Notes: generated from the letters alone by a model not told the origin. A stretch of DNA of 21,595 nt from Chlamydia trachomatis (GCA_945861315.1 CAMAUB010000003.1:1-21595); one strand, 5' to 3'; positions 1-8,892 are shown, numbered from the stretch's first letter. Made by a program: numbers and translations.

Positions 1-84
1 TGTAATGAGTATATTAACCGACTTGTGATCATTAAACCGCGGGGCTTTGGCGCAACCATAAAATATCAATCTAAATTTAATCGA

Positions 85-141
85 CTATAAAAGTAGAACA
101 TCTTCATCATCGTCTACAACCAGAATTGTCTTTTGTTGCAT
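85..141 (-). pseudogene. Truncated response-regulator receiver domain (18 codons then stop)
   Basis: Starting at the ATG at 141-139, the minus strand reads MQQKTILVVDDDEDVLLL and then stops at TAG (87-85). This matches the first beta strand and acidic pocket of a CheY-like receiver domain (hydrophobic run, then DDDED). After the TAG the same frame stays open to the window edge, but its 28 residues do not look like a receiver domain. The two other frames do not continue the fold in any way I can recognise. The fragment starts 19 nt after the stop of the neighbouring small membrane-protein gene and lacks a clear Shine-Dalgarno sequence. I read it as the decayed or rearranged 5' end of a response-regulator gene. 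A very short functional peptide or a sequencing error are alternatives. The receiver match itself is convincing; its status is inferred. Confidence 0.6.
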
Positions 142-160
142 TTTTTTCAGTAAAAGATGC

Positions 161-763
161 CTAACTATTTGATGTCAAGGTAAAACTATGTTGAGCTAAG
201 TGATGATAGAGTGCCTGAAGAGCTGGGTGTTTCGGACATAGATCAAGTGCTTGATTGATCGCATCTTTTGCTGTCTTGTAATCTCCTTGAAGAGCTTTAG
301 ATAAAGCTAGGTTAGCAAGAAGGCCTGGATGTCTTTGGAGTTGGTGTTTTTCTAAAAGTGCAAATCCTTCTCCTCTTTGGAATTGCTTTGTTATATGAAC
401 CCATAAAGGAGGGGAAAAAATCGCTTGAATTCCTCCAGCTACAAGCAGCGAAGTTAAGCGAATTCCAAAAAAGAAAAGATGGAAAAAGATAAGAGACATG
501 AAAAGAGGATTGCTCGTTTTAAGATAATAAGTTGGACCAAAAAAATTGGTAAGAGCAATAAGAAATATCCAAAGCATCATCCATAACAAATGACTACAAA
601 CTTTATTAAAGAGAGGAAGAGCTATTTCATAAAGCGGCTCTTCCTTTCGATTTAATAGAGTAAAAAGCCCTTTGGTGGAGAAATTAAATGTATAGCCACC
701 ACATTTTGTTAGGTCAACTTCACCATCAAAGATAGTGTGTGATTCAGGACAATATCTGATCAT
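161..763 (-). CDS. Hypothetical two-helix membrane protein with C-terminal TPR-like segment
   Basis: This 200-residue protein is not one I recognise by name. Residues 1-50 are soluble and contain two cysteines (C5, C21) in a loosely zinc-ribbon-like spacing. Two strongly hydrophobic segments follow at about 54-73 and 86-112, enough for two membrane helices. Residues about 145-180 (LALSKALQGDYKTAKDAINQ, then ALDLCPKHP) fit one tetratricopeptide-like helical hairpin, so the C-terminus probably makes protein contacts, with both ends on the same side of the membrane. The ATG lies 6 nt after the stop of the next gene upstream, which places it at the tail of the gap transcript. A response-regulator remnant follows 19 nt downstream. 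The function is unknown; the topology is inferred from hydrophobicity only. Confidence 0.7.
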   Translation of the reverse strand: MIRYCPESHTIFDGEVDLTKCGGYTFNFSTKGLFTLLNRKEEPLYEIALPLFNKVCSHLLWMMLWIFLIALTNFFGPTYYLKTSNPLFMSLIFFHLFFFGIRLTSLLVAGGIQAIFSPPLWVHITKQFQRGEGFALLEKHQLQRHPGLLANLALSKALQGDYKTAKDAINQALDLCPKHPALQALYHHLAQHSFTLTSNS

Positions 764-769
764 TAGACT

Positions 770-1291
770 TTATGGCTCGATTATTGGCTCTGACAACTCT
801 GTTGTATTTTCAAGAGTCAACTCTTCAATTGCCGTCATCTCTTTGTAGCGAGCAATATCATCTGAAATCAGCGTTGATGGAGGTGGAATCAAAGAAGGCT
901 TTTCTCCCTCTTTTCTAGGCTCTTGTATCAATCTGCGCTCTTCTATAGGGTTTTCCCTTTTCTTTTTAGGACGACGTTTCTTCTTGTCAGAGGATTCTTC
1001 TTTCTTGAGCTCTTTTCCACCAGCTATCTTAATATCTTTTTCAATTGCAGCAGATTTTAAGACCATTCGAGCCTCTCTAACCTCAACAATTTCATAGTCA
1101 ACAGCTGGTACCATAAAACTTTTTGGTTTATCTAAAGAACGGAAAAAACAACTATCACCGAAAGAAATAACTTCAACCATATCAACGAAGAATTCTTCTG
1201 TTCCAGTACCAGAAGCTGGGCGCAAAACAAGTTTGAACCCTTCCTTGGCAGTAATAATTGTTTCTATAGTGGGTTCACGGGTAAAATGCAT
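770..1291 (-). CDS. Conserved chlamydial hypothetical protein (CT504 position), basic linker
   Basis: A 173-residue protein directly after gap, with 3 nt between the gap stop and this ATG. Residues 1-80 look like a compact beta-rich domain (EFFVDMVEVISFGDSCFFRS in the middle, then a charged EVREARMVL helix). Residues 95-119 are very rich in lysine and arginine (KKKRRPKKKR at 103-112), and the tail from 131 is proline- and acid-rich, so the second half is probably disordered. C. trachomatis has a hypothetical gene, CT504, next to gapA, and I regard this as its positional counterpart from memory of gene order. Function is unknown. The basic run could bind nucleic acid, fitting its ribosomal neighbourhood, or act as a targeting signal in a host cell; neither is shown. 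Confidence 0.75.
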   Translation of the reverse strand: MHFTREPTIETIITAKEGFKLVLRPASGTGTEEFFVDMVEVISFGDSCFFRSLDKPKSFMVPAVDYEIVEVREARMVLKSAAIEKDIKIAGGKELKKEESSDKKKRRPKKKRENPIEERRLIQEPRKEGEKPSLIPPPSTLISDDIARYKEMTAIEELTLENTTELSEPIIEP

Positions 1292-1294
1292 AAT

Positions 1295-2296
1295 TTATTC
1301 CTTTGATGCCATGTAATTGATGAAATCGACAAGTCGTGTTGAGTAGCCCATTTCATTGTCATACCAAGCAATGAGTTTAAAAAAGTGATCGTTAAGTGCA
1401 ATTCCTGCACCTGCATCAAAAATCGAAGATGCTGTGCAACTAATAAAATCAGATGAAACGACCTCTTCATCGCAATAGAGTAACATTCCCTTCATCTCAC
1501 CTTCAGCTGCAGCGCGCATCCTTTTACAAATTTCTTCATAAGAAGTTTTTATTGTAAGTCGAACAGTTAGGTCGACAACTGAAACATCTGCAACAGGAAT
1601 ACGAAAAGCCATGCCTGTAATCTTTCCTTGCACTTGCGGCAAGCAAAGCCCAACAGCCTTGGCCGCCCCAGTTGATGCTGGGATAATATTTTGAGTGGCT
1701 CCTCTTCCTCCACGCCAATCTTTCTTAGAGGGACCATCAACAGTAGGTTGAGTCGCTGTTAAGGCATGAATTGTTGTCATCAGCCCCTCTTCTATACCAA
1801 AATTGTCGAGTAACACCTTAACAATTAGTGCCAGACAGTTCGTAGTACAAGAGGCATTAGAGATGATTGTATCTTTTTTGGGATCATATTTTTCATGATT
1901 GACACCAAGGACAAATGTTGGAACATCTCCCTTTGCTGGAGCTGAGAGAATAACGCGCTTAGCGCCCGCTTGAATATGTTTTGCTGCATCTTCTTTACTT
2001 GTAAAAAGACCCGTAGACTCTACTACATAATCAACGCCAATCTTCTTCCATGGAAGTTTTGCTGGGTCCCGCTCTGAATAAACAAAAATCTTTTTCCCAT
2101 TCACCACTATGTGATCTTCCGCAGCTTCCACCGAGAAAGGAGCAGCTCCATGTGTTGAATCATATTTTATGAGATAGGCTAGATTATCTGCAGGTACAAG
2201 GTCATTGACGGCAACAATTTCAAAATTCGCATTCGCTATTGCTTGGCGTAGGAATATTCTTCCAATACGCCCAAGCCCATTAATCGCTATTTTCAT
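1295..2296 (-). CDS. gap: Glyceraldehyde-3-phosphate dehydrogenase
   Basis: The enzyme converts glyceraldehyde 3-phosphate, NAD+ and phosphate into 1,3-bisphosphoglycerate in cytoplasmic glycolysis. The 333-residue length is normal. The Rossmann signature INGLGRIGR is at 5-13, and Asp32 (in AVNDL) points to NAD rather than NADP. The catalytic motif SNASCTTNC sits at 146-154 with Cys150 as nucleophile. Further on are the phosphate-binding stretch after TATQPTVDG and the C-terminal WYDNEMGYS. The gene follows rplQ by only 6 nt (AGAGTA, which may serve as part of the ribosome binding site), so it is probably transcribed with the alpha operon. The same rplQ-gap linkage is known in Chlamydia (CT506-CT505). 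Nothing is missing or unusual. Confidence 0.98.
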   Translation of the reverse strand: MKIAINGLGRIGRIFLRQAIANANFEIVAVNDLVPADNLAYLIKYDSTHGAAPFSVEAAEDHIVVNGKKIFVYSERDPAKLPWKKIGVDYVVESTGLFTSKEDAAKHIQAGAKRVILSAPAKGDVPTFVLGVNHEKYDPKKDTIISNASCTTNCLALIVKVLLDNFGIEEGLMTTIHALTATQPTVDGPSKKDWRGGRGATQNIIPASTGAAKAVGLCLPQVQGKITGMAFRIPVADVSVVDLTVRLTIKTSYEEICKRMRAAAEGEMKGMLLYCDEEVVSSDFISCTASSIFDAGAGIALNDHFFKLIAWYDNEMGYSTRLVDFINYMASKE

Positions 2297-2302
2297 TACT
2301 CT

Positions 2303-2731
2303 CTATTCGCTTAAAAATTCGATGACACACTCTTGCGCATTATCACCAACTCTATTCTTGCTCTTCATCAATCTAGTATATCCGCCAGAGCGAGTAGTAA
2401 AACGAGGACCCAAGTCTGTAAATAGCTTTCTAATCACCTTACGGTCGCCATTATGTACTTGAGTATTTCCTTCTTTACTTTCTCGAGCCTCTTTACTAGT
2501 CAATGTATTGAAGCGTACCATAAGTCTTGCAATAGCTTCTCTACGAGAAGCTAATGTATTTTTCTTAGCTAAAGTTATTATACGATCTGCATAGCGTCTA
2601 AGCTCTTTTGCTTTAGGCACAGTTGTTACAATGCGCTCTTGTTCAATAAGAGACTTTAGCTGGTTCGCGAACATACAACGTCTATGAGAAGAAGTCTTGG
2701 ATAGTTTGGCAGTTCGATTTCGATGTCTCAT
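2303..2731 (-). CDS. rplQ: 50S ribosomal protein L17
   Basis: Protein of 142 residues that binds 23S rRNA at the outer surface of the large subunit near the exit tunnel. The N-terminus [20 protein letters not shown] and the following stretch with [20 protein letters not shown] are the L17 family signature; the C-terminal [17 protein letters not shown] fits as well. The start ATG overlaps the rpoA stop codon by 4 nt (ATGA), indicating translational coupling. It is the usual last ribosomal gene of the alpha operon. Confidence 0.98.
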   Translation of the reverse strand: MRHRNRTAKLSKTSSHRRCMFANQLKSLIEQERIVTTVPKAKELRRYADRIITLAKKNTLASRREAIARLMVRFNTLTSKEARESKEGNTQVHNGDRKVIRKLFTDLGPRFTTRSGGYTRLMKSKNRVGDNAQECVIEFLSE

Positions 2732-3828
2732 ACTACTGATCCTTTCTGTCTATCTTCTAAATAATTTTTAATTTTTTCTTTAACGTTGTCTTGTGTGATT
2801 CCAAATCGAGTAAGATCCATACCTAAGTTTAGACCCATTTCTGTTAATTTTGATTTGATCTCATTTAAAGATTTCTTACCAAAATTACGGAATTGTAAAA
2901 GCTTTGGCTCAGGCATCACAACTAGCTCACCAATCGTTTCAATACTAGCGCCGTTAAGGCAGTTTGTTGAACGCACTGATAGCTCAATCTCATTGATACC
3001 AAGAACCAACTTTTGCATAAGCTCATCACGATCTGTATCAATACTCTTTCTAGATTGTTCAAATGTAATTTGATGGTCATCCATATTTTCAAATACACCA
3101 AGATGCTTCATTAAAATCTTAGCAGAAAAAGCTATCGCTTCTTTTGGTGTAATTCTTCCATCTGTATTCACTTCTAAAATCAAACGGTCAAAATCTGTCG
3201 CCTGTCCAACACGAGTTGCTTCAACGAAATAGTTGACAAGTGTAATTGGTGAAAATGCAGAGTCCATAATGATCTCATCAACCAATCGATTTTCAATAAT
3301 ATGCTTTTCAGAAGGTACATAGCCCCTTCCAATTGCGATTTTTAGTTCGATGCGCTTTGTCATCGGTTTTGTTACTGAAAAGATTGGAAGATCTGGATTG
3401 ACAACATCAAAATAGCCACTTGGAATCAAATCCCCTAAAGTGACAGTTTTTTGTCCTCTATCACCAAGATCTGCCTGCGTGATTTCGAGTACAGATGAAA
3501 CGATTTTATGATCACGACTCTCAGGAACATCTTCAGTTGGAAGTTTACGGAGTAAGGCACTCTTTAAATTAAGAATGATATTTGTAACATCTTCAATAAC
3601 TCCTTCAACTGCCATATACTCATGCGGGACACCTTCCATAAAAAAGGAGATGATAGCAGGAGATTCAATCGAAGTGAGTAGTAGACGACGTAGAGCATTT
3701 CCAATGGTGTGCCCAAAGCCTCTTTCAAATGGCTCAGCTACGAACTTCCCATATGTCGTAGTAAGCGACTTTTCGTCTACTTTAATGCCTTTTGGCATTT
3801 CAAATTTATCATATGTAAGTGATGACAT
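2728..3828 (-). CDS. rpoA: DNA-directed RNA polymerase alpha subunit
   Basis: Alpha dimerises to nucleate assembly of RNA polymerase (beta and beta-prime) and its C-terminal domain contacts upstream promoter DNA and activators. The N-terminal domain has the dimer-forming helix [20 protein letters not shown] at about 38-57. After a linker the C-terminal domain spans about 275-340: [13 protein letters not shown] carries the DNA-contact residues Arg286 and Asn289, and [10 protein letters not shown] (316-325) completes the helix-hairpin-helix. The length of 366 residues is a little over the E. coli protein and close to chlamydial alpha. The gene follows rpsK by 12 nt and overlaps rplQ by 4 nt. 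There is no rpsD between rpsK and rpoA, unlike in E. coli. Confidence 0.98.
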   Translation of the reverse strand: MSSLTYDKFEMPKGIKVDEKSLTTTYGKFVAEPFERGFGHTIGNALRRLLLTSIESPAIISFFMEGVPHEYMAVEGVIEDVTNIILNLKSALLRKLPTEDVPESRDHKIVSSVLEITQADLGDRGQKTVTLGDLIPSGYFDVVNPDLPIFSVTKPMTKRIELKIAIGRGYVPSEKHIIENRLVDEIIMDSAFSPITLVNYFVEATRVGQATDFDRLILEVNTDGRITPKEAIAFSAKILMKHLGVFENMDDHQITFEQSRKSIDTDRDELMQKLVLGINEIELSVRSTNCLNGASIETIGELVVMPEPKLLQFRNFGKKSLNEIKSKLTEMGLNLGMDLTRFGITQDNVKEKIKNYLEDRQKGSVV

Positions 3829-3840
3829 TGACGATTCTCC

Positions 3841-4272
3841 TTAGACTCTGCGTCTTTTTCGTGGTCGACATCCATTATGTGGGACTGGAGTCCTATCATG
3901 GATCACGGTTACCATTAGGCCAGAACTGATTAATCCACGAACTGCAGACTCACGTCCAGCTCCTGGGCCTTTCAAATTGACCTCTACTTCTTTCATGCCT
4001 ATATTGACAGCAGCTCTTCCAGCATCCTGAGCAGCAACTGTTGCTGCAAATGCTGACGATTTTCTTGAACCTGAGTAACCCACTTTTCCTGCGCTAGCCC
4101 AAACAACAACATTTCCAACAGGATCGGCAATTGCGATAAGAGTGTTGTTAAATGTTGCTGTCACATGCACAACCCCAACCGGGATATTGCGGGCCACACG
4201 CTTCTTAGTTTTTACTTTTGCCCCTTTTTTCACTGGAGCTTGTTGCTTTTGTGTTTGCTTAGCTTTTGCCAT
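3841..4272 (-). CDS. rpsK: 30S ribosomal protein S11
   Basis: Platform protein of the small subunit that touches the codon-anticodon region of the E site. The 143-residue product has a lysine-rich N-terminal extension of about 25 residues ([20 protein letters not shown]), a little longer than typical S11. The family core follows: [38 protein letters not shown], and the C-terminal [18 protein letters not shown]. It lies 13 nt after rpsM and 12 nt before rpoA in the alpha operon. Confidence 0.98.
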   Translation of the reverse strand: MAKAKQTQKQQAPVKKGAKVKTKKRVARNIPVGVVHVTATFNNTLIAIADPVGNVVVWASAGKVGYSGSRKSSAFAATVAAQDAGRAAVNIGMKEVEVNLKGPGAGRESAVRGLISSGLMVTVIHDRTPVPHNGCRPRKRRRV

Positions 4273-4285
4273 GATTCTCCATCAA

Positions 4286-4654
4286 TTATTTTTTCTTGCC
4301 AGCCATCGTTTTCACTTTGCCCTTACGAGTGCGTGCATTAGTTCTCGTACGTTGCCCTCTAACTGGCAGGCTACTTTTATGTCTTTGCCCTCTGTAGCAG
4401 TGAATGTTGATAAGACGTTTTATGTTATTTTGTCTCTTACGTCTTAAGTCTCCTTCAACGACATAATCGGTTTGCAGTAATGCATTAATGCGAGTGATGT
4501 CTTCATCAGACAAAGCTGCTGCTTTCATGTCTGGGTCTAAACTAAGCTTGTCAATAATTTCTTGAGCTAAGCTATCCCCAATTCCAAATATGTAGGTCAG
4601 ACTAACCACTAATCTTTTCTTTCCTGGGATATCGATTCCAATAATTCTAGGCAT
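4286..4654 (-). CDS. rpsM: 30S ribosomal protein S13
   Basis: Head protein of the small subunit that contacts the P-site tRNA and forms the bridge to L5. The 122-residue product starts MPRIIGIDIPGKKRLVVSLT, has the helix-two-turn-helix segment YIFGIGDSLAQEII, then the RGQRHKSSLPVRGQRT and NARTRKGK signatures near its C-terminus, and a basic tail ending MAGKKK. It is the first gene of the alpha operon and is separated from secY by 62 nt that carry a promoter candidate. rpmJ and infA, which sit between secY and rpsM in many bacteria, are absent here, as in chlamydiae. Confidence 0.98.
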   Translation of the reverse strand: MPRIIGIDIPGKKRLVVSLTYIFGIGDSLAQEIIDKLSLDPDMKAAALSDEDITRINALLQTDYVVEGDLRRKRQNNIKRLINIHCYRGQRHKSSLPVRGQRTRTNARTRKGKVKTMAGKKK

Positions 4655-4682
4655 ATTTCTCTCTTATGTTAATTGCTCAAAA

Positions 4683-4711
4683 ATCATAGCAACTTGAACA
4701 GTTTAAATCAA
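4683..4711 (-). promoter_or_regulatory. Sigma70-type promoter of the alpha operon (rpsM-rpsK-rpoA-rplQ-gap)
   Basis: In the 62-nt gap between secY and rpsM the minus strand has TTGATT (4711-4706), a spacer of exactly 17 nt, and TATGAT (4688-4683). These match the -35 and -10 consensus at four and five of six positions. Transcription would start near 4676, giving a leader of about 22 nt before the rpsM ATG at 4654. There is no terminator-like hairpin in the gap, so readthrough from secY would also feed this operon. The boxes are seen directly; activity is inferred. Confidence 0.6.
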
Positions 4712-4716
4712 CGATC

Positions 4717-6087
4717 TTAGCGTCCTCTGATCTTTCCTTTTTTCATGAATCCGTCATAGCGTTTCATGAGAAGGTGGGACTCGATCTGTTTCATCGTATC
4801 TAAGACAACCCCAACCAAGATCAAGAGGGCTGTTCCTCCAAAAAAGTAGCTGATTGAGGGGTCTACATGTAAAATTTTTCCTACTAAGGATGGTAAAATT
4901 GCAATGATTGCCAAGAAGATCGCACCAATCAATGTAATCCTATTCATGGTATTCTCTAAGTAGTCTTGAGTTGGCTTTCCTTGTCGAATACCTGGAATAA
5001 AGGCACCATTGCGTTTCATATCCGAGGCAATTTGTTCTGGATGAAATTGAGTAGCTGTCCAGAAGTAAGTAAAAAACAGGATTAACAAGACGTAAACTGT
5101 CATGTAAAACATACTTCCAGGAGAGAGAGCTCTACCAATCCAACTCATCACACCACCATGACCTAAGAATTGAGCTAAAGTTGCGGGGAACATGAGTAGT
5201 GATGAAGCAAAAATCACAGGGATGACACCAGCATAGTTAATTTTTAGTGGTATAAATGAGCCTCCACCCTGAACTTCTTTACGACCAACTACTCGCCTTG
5301 CATACTGAACAGGTATTTTTCGTACTCCTTGAATGATCAAAATAGTTGCAATAATGACCATTACAAAGACAGCAAAAAGCACAAGCAGGGAGGAGAACGT
5401 CAGTTGACCTGGTTCTTGTGAATTCAAGTTTAGTTGACCAATCACATTACCAATTGTAGAGGGTAGAGAAGAAATGATACCAATAGTAATAATCAGGCTC
5501 ATTCCATTGCCAATGCCTTTATCTGTAATCTGTTCTCCAATCCACATAAGGAATACAGTTCCTGTTGTCATAGTAAATACAGTGACCAAGAAAAAGAGCC
5601 AAGGCACACCGAACATCTGAACCTTGAACATTTCAGACAAAATAATACCTGGGCTAGCTAGATTCATGGAGACAGCATAACGAGCAAACAGAGTTGATTG
5701 GACCACAGCAAGTAAGACTGTCAGCAAGCGTGTGTTTTTATTCACCTTTCTTCTACCAGCGGCTGGATTCTCTTTCATTTCACGCTGTAGACCAGGCATC
5801 AATGCCATAAGCAACTGCATGATAATTGAAGCTGAAATATAAGGAACAACACCAAGAGCAATGACTGTCATCTGAGCGAAGGCACCACCTGAGAAGATAT
5901 CCACTAATTGAAAGAGATTTTGACCTCCCCCTGTAGCCTGCTTAAAATAAGCTAGAGCCAAATCACCATCAATGCCAGGAACTGGTATAAAGACTCCAAT
6001 CCTGCAGACAATCAGCAAGAGGATCGTAAATAAAATACGACCTTTCAACTCTGGGATACTTGCAATGCGCTTAATACTCTGGAACAT
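4717..6087 (-). CDS. secY: Preprotein translocase channel subunit SecY
   Basis: SecY forms the protein-conducting channel of the Sec translocon in the inner membrane, working with SecE, SecG and SecA. The 456-residue protein shows about ten hydrophobic segments between residues 20 and 435. Recognisable marks are the plug-region [10 protein letters not shown] (33-42), [15 protein letters not shown] (84-98), the cytosolic loop [20 protein letters not shown] before helix 7, and the C-terminal GKIRGR. The start overlaps the rplO stop by 1 nt (TAATG). In this layout secY closes the spc operon directly, with no adk, map or infA behind it. Confidence 0.98.
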   Translation of the reverse strand: MFQSIKRIASIPELKGRILFTILLLIVCRIGVFIPVPGIDGDLALAYFKQATGGGQNLFQLVDIFSGGAFAQMTVIALGVVPYISASIIMQLLMALMPGLQREMKENPAAGRRKVNKNTRLLTVLLAVVQSTLFARYAVSMNLASPGIILSEMFKVQMFGVPWLFFLVTVFTMTTGTVFLMWIGEQITDKGIGNGMSLIITIGIISSLPSTIGNVIGQLNLNSQEPGQLTFSSLLVLFAVFVMVIIATILIIQGVRKIPVQYARRVVGRKEVQGGGSFIPLKINYAGVIPVIFASSLLMFPATLAQFLGHGGVMSWIGRALSPGSMFYMTVYVLLILFFTYFWTATQFHPEQIASDMKRNGAFIPGIRQGKPTQDYLENTMNRITLIGAIFLAIIAILPSLVGKILHVDPSISYFFGGTALLILVGVVLDTMKQIESHLLMKRYDGFMKKGKIRGR

Positions 6088-6536
6088 TAGATATTAATGT
6101 CTACCTTCAGTTTTTTAACTTTTTCTCGAGCGCCTTTAGAAATTGCTTCAATTTTAAACGCTACTTTTTTCGTTAACTCACCTTCTGCAAGGATTTTAAG
6201 GCCATGTGAACGACCTTTGAGGTATCCCTTCTCGCGAAGAGTTTCTAAACTAACAGTCTCACCTTCGTTGTAAATGGCTTCAATCATTGCAAGATTGACT
6301 GTATCCAAACGCTTTTTAAAGCGTTCATTTGAAAAACCACGAGTGGGTGAGCTTTTATGAAGAGGTACTCCACCACCAATGTAACCTTGGCGTGTTTTGT
6401 ATCCTGAACGTGAGCCCATCCCTTTATGTCCCCTTCCACAGGTCTTACCCTTTCCTGAACCTGGACCTCTTCCTAATAGTTTTCGTCTTTTAGCTGGTCT
6501 TTGCGGATTTGTAAGGAATTCTAATTTTGTAATCAT
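6087..6536 (-). CDS. rplO: 50S ribosomal protein L15
   Basis: Late-assembly protein of the large subunit, threaded through 23S rRNA. The 149-residue product has the basic, glycine-rich L15 N-terminal arm ([20 protein letters not shown] at 17-36, then [20 protein letters not shown]), followed by the globular domain ending in [10 protein letters not shown]. It overlaps rpsE by 4 nt (ATGA) and secY by 1 nt (TAATG), so the three genes look translationally coupled. rpmD (L30), which separates rpsE and rplO in E. coli, is not present; chlamydiae are known to lack it. Confidence 0.98.
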   Translation of the reverse strand: MITKLEFLTNPQRPAKRRKLLGRGPGSGKGKTCGRGHKGMGSRSGYKTRQGYIGGGVPLHKSSPTRGFSNERFKKRLDTVNLAMIEAIYNEGETVSLETLREKGYLKGRSHGLKILAEGELTKKVAFKIEAISKGAREKVKKLKVDINI

Positions 6537-7012
6537 GATATCCCTCTCATAGCCAATGTTTTGCTTCGATTTTTCAAACTTGCTAATGCTTTAAATGCTG
6601 CTTTTACTTGATTGATCGGATTATTTGAGCCCAAGCTTTTTGCAACAACATCTTTTATCCCTGCAAATTCTAGAATAGATCGAACTCTTGATCCAGCAAC
6701 AACGCCAGTCCCTTCAGGGGCAGGCCTAAGTAATAATTTGGCTCCATCATATTCTACAATAATTTCATGTGGAATTGTTGTTTTTTCCATTTCAAACGTC
6801 ACAAGATTCTTCCGTGCTAGTTCTCCACCTTTTCGAATGGCATCTGTAAGTTCGTTTGCTTTTGCAAAGCCATAACCTACATGGCCATTATGATCACCGA
6901 CAAGAATAAGTGCGGAAAAACTAAACTTTCGTCCACCTTTAACAACTTTGGAGCAGCGGTTGACGAAAAGTACTTTCTCTTCTAAATCTTCAGTTTTTTG
7001 TTTACCAGTCAC
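6533..7012 (-). CDS. rpsE: 30S ribosomal protein S5
   Basis: S5 lies at the mRNA entry side of the small subunit and helps decoding accuracy. The 159-residue protein carries the double-stranded RNA-binding-like N-terminal signature from about 16 to 60 (NRCSKVVKGGRKFSFSALIL, then VGDHNGHVGYGFAKANE) and the C-terminal S5 fold with LLRPAPEGTGVVAGSRVRSI and SLGSNNPINQVKAAF. It starts 13 nt after rplR and overlaps rplO by 4 nt. Confidence 0.98.
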   Translation of the reverse strand: MTGKQKTEDLEEKVLFVNRCSKVVKGGRKFSFSALILVGDHNGHVGYGFAKANELTDAIRKGGELARKNLVTFEMEKTTIPHEIIVEYDGAKLLLRPAPEGTGVVAGSRVRSILEFAGIKDVVAKSLGSNNPINQVKAAFKALASLKNRSKTLAMRGIS

Positions 7013-7025
7013 AATCTTTCCTCAA

Positions 7026-7382
7026 TTAAAATTTAAGTCCGCCGGATCTAGCACCTTCAGCAACAGCTTCAAGAACTCCGTGATATTTTTGTCGACCCCG
7101 ATCGAAAACAACTGTAGTCACTTCTTTTGCAAGAGCTAGCTCTGCAATTTTCTCACCAAGCTTCTTCGCAGAAATTTTATTTTTTTTACTGCCTTTAAAC
7201 TCTTTTGCAAGAGTCGATGTTGCTGCAAGTGTTTGTGCTAATACGTCATCAATCAACTGAACATGAATGTGTTGATTTGTCTTTAGCACATGTAGTCTTG
7301 GCTTTGTTCCGCGCAACTTTTTACGTACTCGCAGAGTTCTCTTGCGACGGATTTCACTTTTTTTTGCTAAGGCTTTTTCCAT
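7026..7382 (-). CDS. rplR: 50S ribosomal protein L18
   Basis: L18 binds 5S rRNA and joins it to the central protuberance together with L5. The 118-residue protein has the family pattern: basic N-terminus (RRKRTLRVRKKLRGTKPRLH), the segment with IHVQLIDD, a central LGEKIAELALAKEVTTVVFD, and the highly characteristic C-terminus DRGRQKYHGVLEAVAEGARS. Its ATG overlaps the rplF stop by 1 nt (TAATG), implying coupled translation. Confidence 0.98.
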   Translation of the reverse strand: MEKALAKKSEIRRKRTLRVRKKLRGTKPRLHVLKTNQHIHVQLIDDVLAQTLAATSTLAKEFKGSKKNKISAKKLGEKIAELALAKEVTTVVFDRGRQKYHGVLEAVAEGARSGGLKF

Positions 7383-7921
7383 TATTTTTTACCTGCTTTA
7401 CCAGCTTTTCTACGGACATATTCATCTTTATAGCGCACCCCTTTTCCTTTGTAGGGCTCAGGTGGCCTTTTAGCTCGGATATCTGCAGCAAATTGTCCGA
7501 TCATTTGCTTGTCAATTCCAGCTATTTGGATATTTGTATTTTTTTCTATTTTTACTTGAATCCCATCCGGAATTTTAACTTTAACTGGATGAGAGAATCC
7601 GAGCTGAAGGTCAATCAAATTACCTTGAATCGTTGCTCGATAACCAACTCCAATCATTTCTAATTCTTTTACGAATCCATCGGATACACCTTTGACCATA
7701 TTGAACAACAATGACCAGTACAATCCGAGGAAATTTGATCCACAACTTGAACCTTCTTCAATTGAAACAAAAATATTTTTGGCTTCAATTTTTACAGCAA
7801 TCCCATTCATTAATTCACGTGTCAAACTTCCTTTAGGACCTTTGACAGAAAAAGTTTGACCTTGGAGTTTTGCTTCTGTACCACTTGGCATTTCAATCGG
7901 TAATCTAGCTTTTCGAGACAT
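7382..7921 (-). CDS. rplF: 50S ribosomal protein L6
   Basis: L6 sits near the sarcin-ricin loop and the factor-binding site of the large subunit. The 179-residue product has two L6 repeats. The first begins MSRKARLPIEMPSGTEAKLQ and includes VKGPKGSL. The second includes GFSHPVKVKIPDGIQVKIEK and ends in the signature RPPEPYKGKGVRYKDEYVRR, followed by KAGKAGKK. The gene starts 8 nt after rpsH. Confidence 0.98.
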   Translation of the reverse strand: MSRKARLPIEMPSGTEAKLQGQTFSVKGPKGSLTRELMNGIAVKIEAKNIFVSIEEGSSCGSNFLGLYWSLLFNMVKGVSDGFVKELEMIGVGYRATIQGNLIDLQLGFSHPVKVKIPDGIQVKIEKNTNIQIAGIDKQMIGQFAADIRAKRPPEPYKGKGVRYKDEYVRRKAGKAGKK

Positions 7922-7929
7922 TCTTTACC

Positions 7930-8322
7930 TCACCATGCTAGGCAGAGGAGCTCTCCGCCTAATTTTTCATTTCTTGCATTCTCCCCATCCATCAATCCTT
8001 TTGATGTGGATACAATAGCTATTCCAAGTCCTCCGAAAACTCTTGGAATATCTTTATGAGATACATACTTCCTCAGAGATGGTTTTGAATAACGTCTCAT
8101 CCCTTGAATAATTGATTCTCTATCATCAGTATACTTCAAGAAGACACGCATCGTTCCTTTCTGTTTTTCTTCCTTGATCAAATAGTGAGCTATAAAGCCC
8201 TTTTGTTTAAGGACTTTTACAATCTCTTCTTTCATTTTACTGTGAGGAATTTCGATAAAACGATGCCTCGCCTTGCATCCATTTCGGATCCGAGTTAAAA
8301 GGTCGGCAATGGGATCTGTCAT
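7930..8322 (-). CDS. rpsH: 30S ribosomal protein S8
   Basis: S8 binds helix 21 of 16S rRNA in the central domain and is a primary assembly protein; in E. coli it represses the spc operon. The 130-residue product begins MTDPIADLLTRIRNGCKARH and ends in the typical GGELLCLAW after VSTSKGLMDG. The gene lies 18 nt after rplE. rpsN (S14), which normally sits between rplE and rpsH, is absent; in Chlamydia it is placed elsewhere next to rpmJ. Confidence 0.98.
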   Translation of the reverse strand: MTDPIADLLTRIRNGCKARHRFIEIPHSKMKEEIVKVLKQKGFIAHYLIKEEKQKGTMRVFLKYTDDRESIIQGMRRYSKPSLRKYVSHKDIPRVFGGLGIAIVSTSKGLMDGENARNEKLGGELLCLAW

Positions 8323-8340
8323 AATTTAATTTCTCCTCAA

Positions 8341-8892
8341 TCAGGCTACTTTATTATCTTTTTCAAAAGGGAGTCCTAGTCCGAGCAAAAGCTCATAGCA
8401 CTCTTCGTCTGTATTGGCTGATGTCACAAATGTGATATTCATACCTTGCGCTCTTTTCACTTTATCGAGATCAATTTCAGGAAAAATTTGCTGGTCATCA
8501 ATTCCTAAAGAATAAGAACCTCTACCATCACCTTTTCTTTTGAACCCTCTAAAGTCACGAATTCTGGGTGTAACAATGTTAAAGAAGCGTTCAGCAAAAT
8601 CGTACATTCTCGCTCCTCTCAATGTTACCTTAGCACCAACAACTTGACCTTCTCTTAACTTAAAGCCGGCAATTGACTTAGTCGACTTTGTTACAGCTGG
8701 CTTTTGGCCAGTTAACATGGTCAATTCATTGATTGCATCTTGAAGAGCATTTTTATCTTTTGCAGCTTCAGCAAGACCCATATTTACAATAATTTTTTTC
8801 AACCCAGGAATTTTCATTGGATTGTTATATCCAAACTTCTCTTGAAGAGCTTTTTTGACTTCTCCTAGATATCTTTCTTTTAGCTTTCCCAT
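8341..8892 (-). CDS. rplE: 50S ribosomal protein L5
   Basis: L5 binds 5S rRNA and contacts P-site tRNA and S13 across the subunit interface. The 183-residue sequence has the signature [20 protein letters not shown] (27-46), the stretch [20 protein letters not shown] followed by [12 protein letters not shown] (62-93), and the C-terminal [20 protein letters not shown]. The gene is 1 nt from rplX, so translation is probably handed on directly. Confidence 0.98.
   Translation of the reverse strand: MGKLKERYLGEVKKALQEKFGYNNPMKIPGLKKIIVNMGLAEAAKDKNALQDAINELTMLTGQKPAVTKSTKSIAGFKLREGQVVGAKVTLRGARMYDFAERFFNIVTPRIRDFRGFKRKGDGRGSYSLGIDDQQIFPEIDLDKVKRAQGMNITFVTSANTDEECYELLLGLGLPFEKDNKVA

Noticed and set aside
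1..84. Possible continuation of the response regulator to the left edge
   Set aside because: The frame after the TAG is open but its residues do not resemble a receiver domain, and the other frames hit stops; I left it unannotated.
7205..7663. Plus-strand frame of 152 codons antisense to rplR and rplF
   Set aside because: Both minus-strand frames are unambiguous ribosomal proteins; the plus frame shows only cysteine/phenylalanine-rich shadow sequence.
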